A stretch of 38,780 nt of DNA from Candidatus Gastranaerophilales bacterium (GCA_944323735.1 CALUTO010000017.1:1-38780); one strand, 5' to 3'; positions 24,996 to 32,932 are shown, numbered from the stretch's first letter. Translations and numbers: made by a program. Notes: generated by a model not told the origin, from the sequence alone.

Positions 24996-25987
24996 TATCT
25001 CCCCCCCTGTATTTTTTTGCTGCATTGATTTGAATAAGAGGCTGCAGGAAGGAGAATAGTAAAGATTGTGCCATGGTCTTTTTGGTCTGTTGAGCTTTGT
25101 ACGGTGATTGTGCCGTTCATTTTTTCAACAAGATTTTTTACTATGTAAAGCCCGAGTCCGCTTCCCTGTGTTTTGCTGGTTAAATGGTTTTCTATTCTTG
25201 CAAATTTATCGAATATTTTTCCTAAATTTTCGCAAGAAATACCTGTACCATGGTCTTTTACTGTAATTTTTATATTATTTTCGTAATTTTTAGCCTTAAT
25301 TTCTACGGTTGAACCGTCCTCTGAGTATTTTGCAGCATTATCAAGAAGATTAATCATTATCTGCTGGAATTTATTTTCATCAGCAAGTACAGGCATGATA
25401 TCTTTTTCGCTTTCAAAAATAAAATTGTGCGTTTGATATCGGGTTTTCACTATAAAGACAGCCTGTTCAATCTGATTTTTGACATTTACGGATTTATAAA
25501 CAAGCATTTCATTTTCTGCCTGAAGTCTTGAAATTGAGAGGAGATTTTCAATCAGCTTGATTAATCTGTTTGACTGTTCTTTAATAATTGAGAGAAATTT
25601 TTTGATTTGGGACTCATCAAGCTTTTCGTAAGAAAACAGCATTGTGTCAGCAAAACCTCTTATGCTGGTCAATGGTGTTCGCAATTCATGGCTTATCGTT
25701 GAAATGAAGTCTGAATATATTTTTTCCATCTGTGTTTGTTCAGGGTAACATATAATGACACTGTAGTCAGAGTAATCCATTCTTTTTGTGTCATAAATTT
25801 CTTCTTTTATTTCGATTTTGTCGCCTGAAATAAAATCAGAAAGTTTTTTACCTTCAATTTTTTTACAGTTTGTTGTAAAAATCCGGCAAAAATACTCATT
25901 TGCATAAATAATAAGGTCATTTTTGTCTGCAATTAAAACTGCCTGAAATATGTTATCTACTATATCTTTAAAATCAATTCTTTCCAT
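24995..25987 (-). CDS. Soluble sensor histidine kinase (PAS-like, HisKA, HATPase)
   Basis: A 330-aa kinase without membrane segments. A PAS-like sensor region (about 8-80) is followed by the dimerisation/phospho-acceptor domain with His100 in SHELRTPLTSIRG. The ATPase domain has the N box NLLDNAAKYS, G1 DHGTGIS and G2 GSGLGLYIVK, all complete. Lacking a signal or membrane region, it must sense an internal cue. It is the first gene of a two-gene unit with the REC-GGDEF-like-REC regulator, presumably its partner, where the intact C-terminal receiver is the best phosphate acceptor. Confidence 0.93.
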   Translation of the reverse strand: MERIDFKDIVDNIFQAVLIADKNDLIIYANEYFCRIFTTNCKKIEGKKLSDFISGDKIEIKEEIYDTKRMDYSDYSVIICYPEQTQMEKIYSDFISTISHELRTPLTSIRGFADTMLFSYEKLDESQIKKFLSIIKEQSNRLIKLIENLLSISRLQAENEMLVYKSVNVKNQIEQAVFIVKTRYQTHNFIFESEKDIMPVLADENKFQQIMINLLDNAAKYSEDGSTVEIKAKNYENNIKITVKDHGTGISCENLGKIFDKFARIENHLTSKTQGSGLGLYIVKNLVEKMNGTITVQSSTDQKDHGTIFTILLPAASYSNQCSKKIQGGR

Positions 25988-26104
25988 AGTGTAATTATAT
26001 CAGTACTTGAGTAATTTATTAGAAAAATTAAGTTTTTTTTTATTTTTTAGTAATTGTTGCTTTGTTTTTGATAATATAAAAATTAAAAAAGGATAGAGAA
26101 CGTT

Positions 26105-26725
26105 ATGTTAGATACAATATTGATGCACCTTATAAGTTTTATAGAGAAAGTTATTTCGGCAACGGGCCCTGCCGGGATTGCGTTTTTGATGGCAATTGAA
26201 TCCTGTAACATTCCTCTTCCGAGCGAAGCAATTTTGCCTTTTGCCGGATATCTGGTCAGCAAAGGAGTAATGAATTTTCATGTTGCAGCATTTGCCGGAG
26301 CAATCGGTTGTGTTATCGGATCGGTTCCGTCATACTATATAGGATATTATGGCGGCAGACCATTCATTGAAAAATACGGGAAATGGTTCCTTGTATCTAA
26401 AAAAGATTTGGAAGATGCTGACAGATGGGTCGATAAATACGGTGATTGGGCATTTTTTATATGCAGGATGCTTCCTGTGATAAGAACTTTTATATCACTT
26501 CCGGCAGGGATTTTGAAAGCACGCAAGCGTACATTTTTTACATTTACTTTTCTCGGCTCGCTTGTGTGGAGTTATTTTCTGGTATATATCGGTGTCAAAC
26601 TCGGACAGAATATGGAAATGTTTAAGCATTTATGGCACAAATTCGACATTTTGATTGTGGCTATTTGTATAATTTTGGGCTTTATTTATGTTTACAAACA
26701 CTTTAAACATTTGAAAGACTCGTAA
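26105..26725 (+). CDS. DedA family membrane protein
   Basis: A 206-aa integral membrane protein of the DedA/SNARE-associated family. The conserved blocks are present: ESCNIPLPSEAILPFAGYL, then YYIGYYGGRPFIEKYGKW, and CRMLPVIRTFISLPAGI. DedA proteins act as lipid scramblases or flippases (undecaprenyl phosphate, phosphatidylethanolamine) and support envelope balance. AAAGGA precedes the start. manC follows after about 50 bases, so the genes may be transcribed together. Which lipid this one moves cannot be seen. Confidence 0.93.
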   Translation: MLDTILMHLISFIEKVISATGPAGIAFLMAIESCNIPLPSEAILPFAGYLVSKGVMNFHVAAFAGAIGCVIGSVPSYYIGYYGGRPFIEKYGKWFLVSKKDLEDADRWVDKYGDWAFFICRMLPVIRTFISLPAGILKARKRTFFTFTFLGSLVWSYFLVYIGVKLGQNMEMFKHLWHKFDILIVAICIILGFIYVYKHFKHLKDS

Positions 26726-26775
26726 ATATACTATATAATGTAAAGACAGGTTGAGGACAGTTTAAGGAGTTGAGT

Positions 26776-28224
26776 ATGTCCAGCAGTAATGTATACGGTT
26801 TGATACTGGCAGGCGGAAGCGGCAGCAGGTTGTGGCCTATAAGCCGTGAAATGTACCCGAAACAGCTTTTGAAAATTGCTGATGAGTATACATTATTTCA
26901 GTCTACTTTTTTGAGACTTATTGACTGTATTGATGACAAAAATATTTTAAGCATAACTAATGTAAAGCATGAAGGTCAGGTAAGATATCAGCTTGATGAA
27001 CTGAGAGAAAAATTTTGCCGGAAATCAAGTTACAGAGTTATATCCGAGCCGGTAGGGAAAAATACAGCACCGGCTATTGCGCTCGCTATTAAGTATATAG
27101 AAGCATTAAACAATAAAAAATTTGATCCTGTTATTGTTGCTACTCCTTCTGACCATTGTATTTATGACAACAAAAAATTCGCAAGAGCTGTTGAAGAGGC
27201 GATTAAGCTTGCAGAAAATGATTATATTGTGACCTTTGGTGTTACACCGACAAAGGCTGATACCGGTTTCGGGTATATAAAAACTAAAAATAACAAGAAA
27301 TTAAAAGAAATATCTCCCAAAGCTCTAAAAGTTGACAGCTTTATAGAAAAGCCTGATATGGAGTCAGCAAAGAAATATGCAGTTTCAAAGAACTATTTCT
27401 GGAATAGCGGCATTTTTGTATTTAAAGCATCTGTTATGCTTGCTGAGCTTAAAAAATACCGTCCGGAAATCTATGATATTATGAAAAAAATGGATATTTC
27501 TTCGCAGACTCCGACAGTTCCGTATCAGGAGTTTGACAAAATGCCGGATATTTCCATTGATTATGCAGTAATGGAGGACTCGAAAAAACTTGTTCTTTTG
27601 CCGTTTAATTTCCACTGGGAGGATTTAGGCTCGTGGGAAGCAATATATGAAATCTCAGAAAAAGATGAAAATGGCAATTATATACTTGGCAATGTAATTG
27701 ATTTGGACAGTAGAAACTCCATGCTCTATTCCACGTCAAAACTTGTTACAACAATCGGGCTTGAGAACACTATAGTAGTTGAAACAGAAGATGCTGTACT
27801 GGTATGTGACAGAAACAGAGTTCAGGATGTAAAGCAGATATACAGCTTTTTGAAAGAAAAGGATGATGACACCCACAAAATACACAAAACTGTATACAGA
27901 CCGTGGGGGTATTACACTGTTATGAAAGAGGGCAACGGATTTTTAACAAAATGTATTTACGTAAATCCGAAAGCAAAATTGAGTTTGCAGCTGCATCATC
28001 ATAGGAGCGAGCACTGGGTCGTCCTTGAAGGTAATGCTCTGGTTGTCAAAGGAGAAGAACAGTTCGAAATGAAACCGGGAGAAAGTATTGATATCGCAGT
28101 TGAAGAAGTTCATTCACTTCAAAACCCTTATGATGAACCTGTTATGATACTGGAAGTTCAAAAAGGTGATATTCTGGATGAAAATGATATAGTAAGACTT
28201 CAGGATATGTACGGGCGTGTATAA
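26776..28224 (+). CDS. manC: Mannose-1-phosphate guanylyltransferase / mannose-6-phosphate isomerase
   Basis: Bifunctional enzyme making GDP-mannose (482 aa, normal for the two-domain type). The nucleotidyltransferase domain opens with LILAGGSGSRLWPISRE and PKQLLKI and includes the FIEKPD block. The C-terminal type II isomerase is a cupin with VYRPWGYYTVMKEG and QLHHHRSEHWVVLEG. GDP-mannose would feed O-antigen, capsule or glycosylation. The ATG at 26776 has AAGGAG 6 bases upstream; a TTG two codons earlier is less likely. rlmH follows with no gap. Confidence 0.94.
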   Translation: MSSSNVYGLILAGGSGSRLWPISREMYPKQLLKIADEYTLFQSTFLRLIDCIDDKNILSITNVKHEGQVRYQLDELREKFCRKSSYRVISEPVGKNTAPAIALAIKYIEALNNKKFDPVIVATPSDHCIYDNKKFARAVEEAIKLAENDYIVTFGVTPTKADTGFGYIKTKNNKKLKEISPKALKVDSFIEKPDMESAKKYAVSKNYFWNSGIFVFKASVMLAELKKYRPEIYDIMKKMDISSQTPTVPYQEFDKMPDISIDYAVMEDSKKLVLLPFNFHWEDLGSWEAIYEISEKDENGNYILGNVIDLDSRNSMLYSTSKLVTTIGLENTIVVETEDAVLVCDRNRVQDVKQIYSFLKEKDDDTHKIHKTVYRPWGYYTVMKEGNGFLTKCIYVNPKAKLSLQLHHHRSEHWVVLEGNALVVKGEEQFEMKPGESIDIAVEEVHSLQNPYDEPVMILEVQKGDILDENDIVRLQDMYGRV

Positions 28225-28695
28225 TTGAATATAAAAATTATTGCTGTCGGGAAAATTAAAGAGAATTATACTGCTGCTGCAGTGGCTGAATTTGCAAAAC
28301 GATTAAAACCATACTGCAGCCTGTCGCTGGTTGAAATACCGGCACAGGAGATAAAAGACGAAAAGCTTTCTGAAAAATATATGAGTATGGAGGCTGAAAA
28401 AATTCTTGCACAAACAAAGCAGGATTCATTTGTTATTACACTTGAAATATCGGGAAAACAGCTGGGCTCGGAAGAATTTGCTGATAAAATTAAACAGCTT
28501 TCTTATTCAGGGTATAATGAGCTGATTTTTATTATAGGCGGTGCTAACGGGTTGCATAAATCAGTATCCGGGCGAGCTGATTTCAAGCTCAGTTTTTCTA
28601 AAATGACCTTTACCCATCAGCTGATAAGAGTATTTTTGTATGAACAAATATATCGTGCTTTTAAAATAATCAACAATGAAGCATATCATCGCTAA
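28225..28695 (+). CDS. rlmH: 23S rRNA (pseudouridine1915-N3)-methyltransferase
   Basis: SPOUT-class methyltransferase acting on helix 69 of 23S rRNA in the assembled ribosome (156 aa, normal). It begins MNIKIIAVGKIKENY and carries the SAM-binding knot: FIIGGANGLHKSV, then MTFTHQLIRVFLYEQIYRA and the C-terminal YHR. The start codon is TTG, directly after the TAA of manC with no base between. No good ribosome site is present, so translation probably depends on coupling to manC. The pairing with manC is not functional in any obvious way. Confidence 0.94.
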   Translation: MNIKIIAVGKIKENYTAAAVAEFAKRLKPYCSLSLVEIPAQEIKDEKLSEKYMSMEAEKILAQTKQDSFVITLEISGKQLGSEEFADKIKQLSYSGYNELIFIIGGANGLHKSVSGRADFKLSFSKMTFTHQLIRVFLYEQIYRAFKIINNEAYHR

Positions 28696-28758
28696 TGTTT
28701 AAAAAACACCCAATTCGGGCATTAATTACATGTAGTATATAGAAAAAGAGTGGTTATT

Positions 28759-29328
28759 ATGTCCATAAGCCCGATAATGTCAGCTATATCTCCAATGGTA
28801 ATGTCTTATGCTCCATCTGACACGAAAGAAGTGCAGGATGCAGAGCATAAACAAATTATGCAGTCTCTGGAGGCAATGGGAATAACACCATCGGGAAACA
28901 AGGAAACTGACAAAACTCTTTTGAATACTGTTCAGGCAAATATTGCACAAACACTGAATTTTTATGGCATAGGTGCAACAGGTGTTGCTGAAACAGATTT
29001 TATTCTTTTAAAAGCAGTTATGAATGCAGTGGAAAACCAGCAGGAAGAGTCTGACAATTCGTCATCACAATATATCCCGTTTGTGGATGTTATGAATGTA
29101 ATTAACATAACTCCGACAGGAGACATTGAAGAAGACTATGATGAAACGATTACGGAGCTTGATTACCGTATTTCAACCGCTGCTGATGATGAAGAAGCTG
29201 CATATTACGAAGATTTAAAAGCACAGGTGGAAGAGCAGTATACAGATTATGCATACAGCCAGTCAAGAAATGATTTATTTATCGGGGCCGGACAGATATC
29301 ATCTGTTAACAGATTTATGATTATTTAG
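28759..29328 (+). CDS. Acidic protein with three internal repeats, function unknown
   Basis: A 189-aa acidic, soluble protein not recognised as a known family. Three copies of a roughly 40-residue repeat are visible around GITPSGNKETDKTLL, GIGATGVAETDFILL and NITPTGDIEEDYDET; the shared pattern is xIxxxGxxExD with a hydrophobic helix after it. The N-terminus MSISPIMSAISPM is Met/Ser/Pro-rich and hydrophobic but too short for a clear signal. A GTG three codons earlier (28750) is possible. The last 30 bases overlap the end of the convergent binding-protein gene. Confidence 0.6.
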   Translation: MSISPIMSAISPMVMSYAPSDTKEVQDAEHKQIMQSLEAMGITPSGNKETDKTLLNTVQANIAQTLNFYGIGATGVAETDFILLKAVMNAVENQQEESDNSSSQYIPFVDVMNVINITPTGDIEEDYDETITELDYRISTAADDEEAAYYEDLKAQVEEQYTDYAYSQSRNDLFIGAGQISSVNRFMII

Positions 29329-30540
29329 TTGTTTTAAAAGATTTTTGTCTATTATTTCATAAGCCTCTTTTTCACCTTCAAATACTGGTTCGAGTTTTAG
29401 TGTCAAAATGTCATTTATCTGCTGATAATTTTCATTTACACCTGTGGGTATGCCGTTTTCTGCTGCAGAGAGAAATACTTCTGCGTGAGCCGGTTTTTTA
29501 TCGGCTGAGAGAAAGCTGTCTGAATATGCTGCGTCTTTTCTTGCAGGTACAATTAGTCCGCTTTTTGCAAGTTGTTGCATAGAGCTTTTTGATGTCAGAA
29601 ATTTTATCAGTTTTATTGATTCAGATTTGTGTTTTGAGCTTTTTGCAATTGCGTATCCTGAAGCATCGATATTTGTAACGGAACCGGCTGAACCGGCGGG
29701 GAAATTTATTATATCCCAGTCAAATTTTGCTTCTTCTCTGTATTTTGGAACAAGCCATCTGCCGCTTATATGCATTGCTATTCTCTGCTGAATAAACATT
29801 TGTGCCATAGTCAGACTGGCAGTTTGCGCTTTTGATGGGGCGATATGATATTTATTTACAATATCTGTATATAGCTGTATCTGTTCAGCTGCTTCTTCAA
29901 TACCGATTTCACCGTTTTGATTAATCATGTACAAGTTGTTGCTGTATAGAAAAGGCTGAAGAAAAAGAAGGTCTCTTTCCAATCCCGTACCCCATTGTCT
30001 GTTTTTTGTATCGGTAAGCTTTTTGCCGGTATCTATAAAATCCTGAATAGTCCAGTCCTGTTCGGGAAAGGAGATTTTTTTCTGTTTAAACATGTCTTTG
30101 TTGTAGTATACAACAAGAGAAGAAACATCTCTGGGTACAGCATAAAGACTGTTTTTATAAGAAAAGCTCATAACAGCTTTTTCAAAAAAAACTTTTTGTT
30201 CAAGTTCATTTGAAAAATAAGGTTTTAAGTCTTCTAAGAGGTTTGCTTTTATGTATTTTGGAGCAAAATAGTTATTAATAAAAATAATATCAGGCGCAAG
30301 ATTGGACGCAAAAAGAAGATGGATTTTTTGAAAATAATTCTGCGGTATATGCAATAATTCAACTTTTATATCCGGATTTTGTTTTTCAAAATCTGATAAG
30401 AGTGATTTTATTATCGCAGTCTCACTTTGAGAACCCCATGAGGAAAATTTTATTACGGTTTTAGTTGTTTCAGGAGATTGAGAACATCCGCTTGTACAAA
30501 GAATGAGTATAGAAATTATACAAAATAAAATTTTTTTCAT
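29299..30540 (-). CDS. ABC-type sugar-binding lipoprotein
   Basis: Extracellular solute-binding protein family 1 (413 aa). The N-terminus is a lipoprotein signal (hydrophobic ILFCIISILILC, then SGC with Cys19 as lipidated residue). The mature part shows the family pattern: TVIKFSSWGSQSETAII, DIIFINNYFAPKY, YAVPRDVSSLVVYYNKDMF and GRWLVPKYREEAKFDW. It should bind a sugar or oligosaccharide in the periplasm for an ABC importer, but no permease or ATPase gene of that class is near. The downstream end overlaps the three-repeat gene by 30 bp. One base separates it from the upstream gene. Confidence 0.88.
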   Translation of the reverse strand: MKKILFCIISILILCTSGCSQSPETTKTVIKFSSWGSQSETAIIKSLLSDFEKQNPDIKVELLHIPQNYFQKIHLLFASNLAPDIIFINNYFAPKYIKANLLEDLKPYFSNELEQKVFFEKAVMSFSYKNSLYAVPRDVSSLVVYYNKDMFKQKKISFPEQDWTIQDFIDTGKKLTDTKNRQWGTGLERDLLFLQPFLYSNNLYMINQNGEIGIEEAAEQIQLYTDIVNKYHIAPSKAQTASLTMAQMFIQQRIAMHISGRWLVPKYREEAKFDWDIINFPAGSAGSVTNIDASGYAIAKSSKHKSESIKLIKFLTSKSSMQQLAKSGLIVPARKDAAYSDSFLSADKKPAHAEVFLSAAENGIPTGVNENYQQINDILTLKLEPVFEGEKEAYEIIDKNLLKQLNNHKSVNR

Positions 30541-30541
30541 T

Positions 30542-31420
30542 TTACAATTCTAAAAGCAGTTCCATATTGTTTTCTGAAACCTCGAGAAGAGCTTTGTAAT
30601 TTCCAAGTTTTACAATATATCTTTCGTTTTCGCCTTCGTTTTCTGCAAGTCTTGAGCGGATTTCATTCGTACTGAGCGAATTGAACTGCGCCAGTACAAA
30701 AACTTTTTTGTTTATGTATCCGATTAAAGAGACTTTATCTTTGTATTGCACAAGACATAATCCTTTATTTTTTGTAAGTTTTGATGAGCTTAGTAATATC
30801 GGATTTTTTGTTTTTTCTATAGGAGAAGAAAGGTATTCGTTAATTGAAAATTCTGATTTTGTACTATGGGATGTTTCTTCTGTTTTTTGCAATTTTGCTT
30901 TTTGACTGTCAGCAGGTGTATAATCTGTCTCTGTAGTTTGTTTTTTACCTGCAGAGCCTGTGTGTACAGAACGTGAAGTATGATATTTCGGCTGAGTTTT
31001 GGCAGATTCGCCTGAAGCATATTTTATAAGTTCAGCAAGTTTTTTCGCCATAACAATAAGCACATTTATAAGTGCAGAAAAAATAGTTTTTATATAGTCT
31101 TTTATTTCATCAGAAAGTATTTTTTTTCTGTACTGTGATTTGGGTTCAATATTTTTTATTGTAGAAAAAATCAAAAATCCCGGGATTACAATCATTGATA
31201 ATATTATTAACAATTGTGAATTACGTTGTTTGTTTTCAAGCTTTTCCCTGTCAGTGCTGTTAGTTTCATACCCGTTTTGGGGTGTTACATACTGAACGGC
31301 AGTGTTATATCTCGGGTCAGTTATTTTGTATTTGTATTCAGTTGCCGTTGCGACATGTGCGCCGAGAACAACGAATAATCCTGCAAACAATAATATATTT
31401 TTAAATTTTTTGTACCACAT
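30542..31420 (-). CDS. Membrane protein with C-terminal FliO-like domain
   Basis: A 292-aa protein. Residues 8-27 look like a signal peptide or anchor, residues 68-87 are a membrane segment, and 112-130 form an amphipathic or hydrophobic helix. A low-complexity linker (about 135-200) leads to a C-terminal domain of about 85 residues, whose LTKNKGLCLVQYKDKVSLIG and YINKKVFVLAQF resemble the core of FliO proteins. No other flagellar gene is near, so the resemblance is only structural. It lies one base upstream of the sugar-binding lipoprotein gene and is probably co-transcribed. Confidence 0.55.
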   Translation of the reverse strand: MWYKKFKNILLFAGLFVVLGAHVATATEYKYKITDPRYNTAVQYVTPQNGYETNSTDREKLENKQRNSQLLIILSMIVIPGFLIFSTIKNIEPKSQYRKKILSDEIKDYIKTIFSALINVLIVMAKKLAELIKYASGESAKTQPKYHTSRSVHTGSAGKKQTTETDYTPADSQKAKLQKTEETSHSTKSEFSINEYLSSPIEKTKNPILLSSSKLTKNKGLCLVQYKDKVSLIGYINKKVFVLAQFNSLSTNEIRSRLAENEGENERYIVKLGNYKALLEVSENNMELLLEL

Positions 31421-31457
31421 AAAATTATCTAATTCCGTATCATTTTACTATTATACA

Positions 31458-31524
31458 GGTAAAAAGCTGCCTGTATTGTAACAAAATTGTAATACTTGTT
31501 TCAATAGACATTCAGGCAGCTTTT
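31458..31524 (-). terminator. Terminator overlapping the end of aroQ
   Basis: A perfect 12-bp inverted repeat, AAAAGCTGCCTG (31462-31473) and CAGGCAGCTTTT (31513-31524), encloses a 39-base loop that itself can fold (GTATT/AATAC). On the minus strand five T follow the stem. The first arm includes the last codons and stop of aroQ. Confidence 0.65.
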
Positions 31525-31949
31525 ATGTAATTAACTAGTCCGATAAGTCCTAGTTTATAACTGTCTGCGCCAAAACCTGTAATCTGTCCGATGCAAACCG
31601 GAGCAGTCAGAGAGTTTTTTCTGAACTCTTCTCTGTTGTGTATATTTGAAATATGAATTTCGACACAGGGTAGTCCGACGGCTGCAATTGCATCTCTTAT
31701 TGCAACGCTTGTATGAGTATAAGCAGCAGGATTTATTACAATGCCGGAACAGTCATTTTTCGCATTTTGTATTGCGTTAACTATCTCTCCTTCAACATTG
31801 CTCTGAAAAAATTCCAGTTCAATGTTTAGTTTTGCTGCTTCTGCATTCAGGTTTTTAGTGATATCATCAAGGGTAAGCGAGCCGTATATTTCAGGTTCTC
31901 TTGTACCCAGAAGGTTTATGTTTGGTCCGTTTATAACTATTATTTTCAT
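31512..31949 (-). CDS. aroQ: Type II 3-dehydroquinate dehydratase
   Basis: Shikimate pathway enzyme turning 3-dehydroquinate into 3-dehydroshikimate (145 aa, standard). The start [20 protein letters not shown] and the tyrosine in EIYGSL are the family hallmark. [16 protein letters not shown] and [17 protein letters not shown] carry the other active-site residues, including the catalytic His. It is transcribed alone on the minus strand; the plus-strand RNA gene begins just beyond its 5' end. Its stop codon lies inside the terminator stem. Confidence 0.97.
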   Translation of the reverse strand: MKIIVINGPNINLLGTREPEIYGSLTLDDITKNLNAEAAKLNIELEFFQSNVEGEIVNAIQNAKNDCSGIVINPAAYTHTSVAIRDAIAAVGLPCVEIHISNIHNREEFRKNSLTAPVCIGQITGFGADSYKLGLIGLVNYIKAA

Positions 31950-31989
31950 TGTATTCCTCTGTTATTTTAAATTTATCACAGCTATGTTC

Positions 31990-32023
31990 TTTTTGTCTAA
32001 TAAATTGTTTATGTTATAATAAA
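31990..32023 (+). promoter_or_regulatory. Promoter copy 1 within a 34-bp direct repeat
   Basis: TTGTCT (31993-31998) and a perfect TATAAT (32015-32020) with a 16-bp spacer. All 34 bases recur exactly at 32374-32407. This copy would start a transcript near 32027 that runs into the rod-shaped RNA. Confidence 0.75.
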
Positions 32024-32110
32024 GGGTTTTCCAGGAGTATCCTAAAAACACAATTGATGCGTCTGTATTGTTTAAAAAACAGCAATTAAATTTGTGTATA
32101 TTGTTACCCC

Positions 32111-32293
32111 GCCGACCTTTGCAAAGCGAGTTACAGAAAGTTAATTAAACAACGGTTAGTCTCATCTGTTTGAGCAGCCCGTAGTTATTTTCAAGGTCTT
32201 TAATTTGTTTATGATTTTTTGCGGAAATATGGGCTGCGAGTTATGAGACTCGGGTACAATTTACTTTCTGTATGAGCGGAGCAGCAGGTCGGC
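32111..32293 (+). ncRNA. Rod-shaped structured RNA resembling 6S RNA
   Basis: Four perfect nested helices fold this 183-base stretch into one long rod: GCCGACCT 32111-32118 with 32286-32293, ACAGAAAGT 32133-32141 with 32263-32271, AGTCTCAT 32158-32165 with 32243-32250, and GCAGCCC 32174-32180 with 32231-32237. A 16/12-base internal bubble lies between helices 2 and 3, and a large AU-rich apical loop closes the end. Size and shape (closing stem, central bubble, apical stem) match 6S RNA, which mimics open promoter DNA to hold RNA polymerase. The strand follows from the TTGTCT/TATAAT promoter upstream. The transcript probably starts near 32027, with an extra hairpin at 32048-32097. The family assignment is inferred from shape, not sequence match. 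Confidence 0.5.
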
Positions 32294-32306
32294 AAGTTTC
32301 TTCGGC

Positions 32307-32337
32307 TCCACCAATTCTTTTTAAAAGAATGGGTGGA
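32307..32337 (+). repeat. Long inverted repeat after the structured RNA
   Basis: TCCACC (32307-32312) and ATTCTTTT (32314-32321) pair with AAAAGAAT (32323-32330) and GGTGGA (32332-32337), with only one A-G mismatch between them. No T run follows, so it is not a standard terminator. It could mark the 3' end by processing. The bases just before and into it read GGCTCCACCA, like a tRNA or tmRNA 3' end, probably by chance. Confidence 0.7.
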
Positions 32338-32373
32338 ATTATAGATTAAAAGCGTATTTTTCTATCTAACAAT

Positions 32374-32407
32374 TTTTTGTCTAATAAATTGTTTATGTTA
32401 TAATAAA
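32374..32407 (+). promoter_or_regulatory. Promoter copy 2 within the 34-bp direct repeat (leaderless nuclease promoter)
   Basis: TTGTCT (32377-32382) and TATAAT (32399-32404), 16-bp spacer, identical over 34 bases to 31990-32023. The ATG of the next gene at 32411 is the seventh base after the -10 box, exactly where transcription should begin, so the mRNA should have no leader. There is no ribosome site. Confidence 0.75.
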
Positions 32408-32410
32408 ATT

Positions 32411-32929
32411 ATGATAGAGATGAGAGTTATGGGAATAGCATTAGATACACGTACGGGGTCCCCGATAGTGGTTCTCCATGATCGTGACAACAGAAGGGCA
32501 CTGCCTATCTGGATAGGTTCTGCCGAGGCCAGTGCTATTATCAGAAAAATTGAAAATATTCCGGTAACAAGACCGATGACGCATGATTTGATAGTCGATG
32601 TGGTCGAAAAAACAGGCTTTAGTATCACAAGGATACTGATAAATGATGTAGAGGAAGAAACCTATATTGCGACTATATATTTGCAAAAGAGTGATTCTGA
32701 TGATGCTGTGGAAATGACTATAGACGCCAGACCTTCTGATGCTATAGCCGTTGCTATCAGAGTGGAGGCACCTATATATGTTACGGCTAATGTGCTTGCA
32801 CATGGCTCGGTATCCTGTGACAGCGCAAAAGATGAAGAAGAAGCACAGGAATTTAGAGATTTTATTCAGGATATACAGCCGTCAGATTTTGAAAAGTTGT
32901 TGAAAGATAACAAACATTCAGACCAGTAG
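32411..32929 (+). CDS. Bifunctional nuclease family protein (DUF151)
   Basis: A 172-aa protein of the bifunctional nuclease (BFN, PF02577) family, common in cyanobacteria, plants and thermophiles. The core is easily seen: VVLHDRDNRRALPIWIG, EASAIIRKIENI, RPMTHDLIVDVVEKTG and DARPSDAIAVAIRVEAPIYV. Plant and Thermotoga members have RNase/DNase activity; the cell role in bacteria is not settled. The C-terminal acidic tail (about 130-172) is typical. It begins at the predicted transcription start, so translation is probably leaderless. Only three bases separate it from the convergent prepilin-like gene. Confidence 0.92.
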   Translation: MIEMRVMGIALDTRTGSPIVVLHDRDNRRALPIWIGSAEASAIIRKIENIPVTRPMTHDLIVDVVEKTGFSITRILINDVEEETYIATIYLQKSDSDDAVEMTIDARPSDAIAVAIRVEAPIYVTANVLAHGSVSCDSAKDEEEAQEFRDFIQDIQPSDFEKLLKDNKHSDQ

Positions 32930-32932
32930 TGT

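Noticed and set aside
30542-31420. Firm assignment as FliO
   Set aside because: Similarity is limited to a strand pattern and no flagellar gene is near.
32027-32320. tmRNA, because the sequence reads GGCTCCACCA near 32304-32313
   Set aside because: There is no T-loop (GGTTCGA) before it, no matching 5' acceptor strand and no tag reading frame; the rod-like pairing explains the region better.
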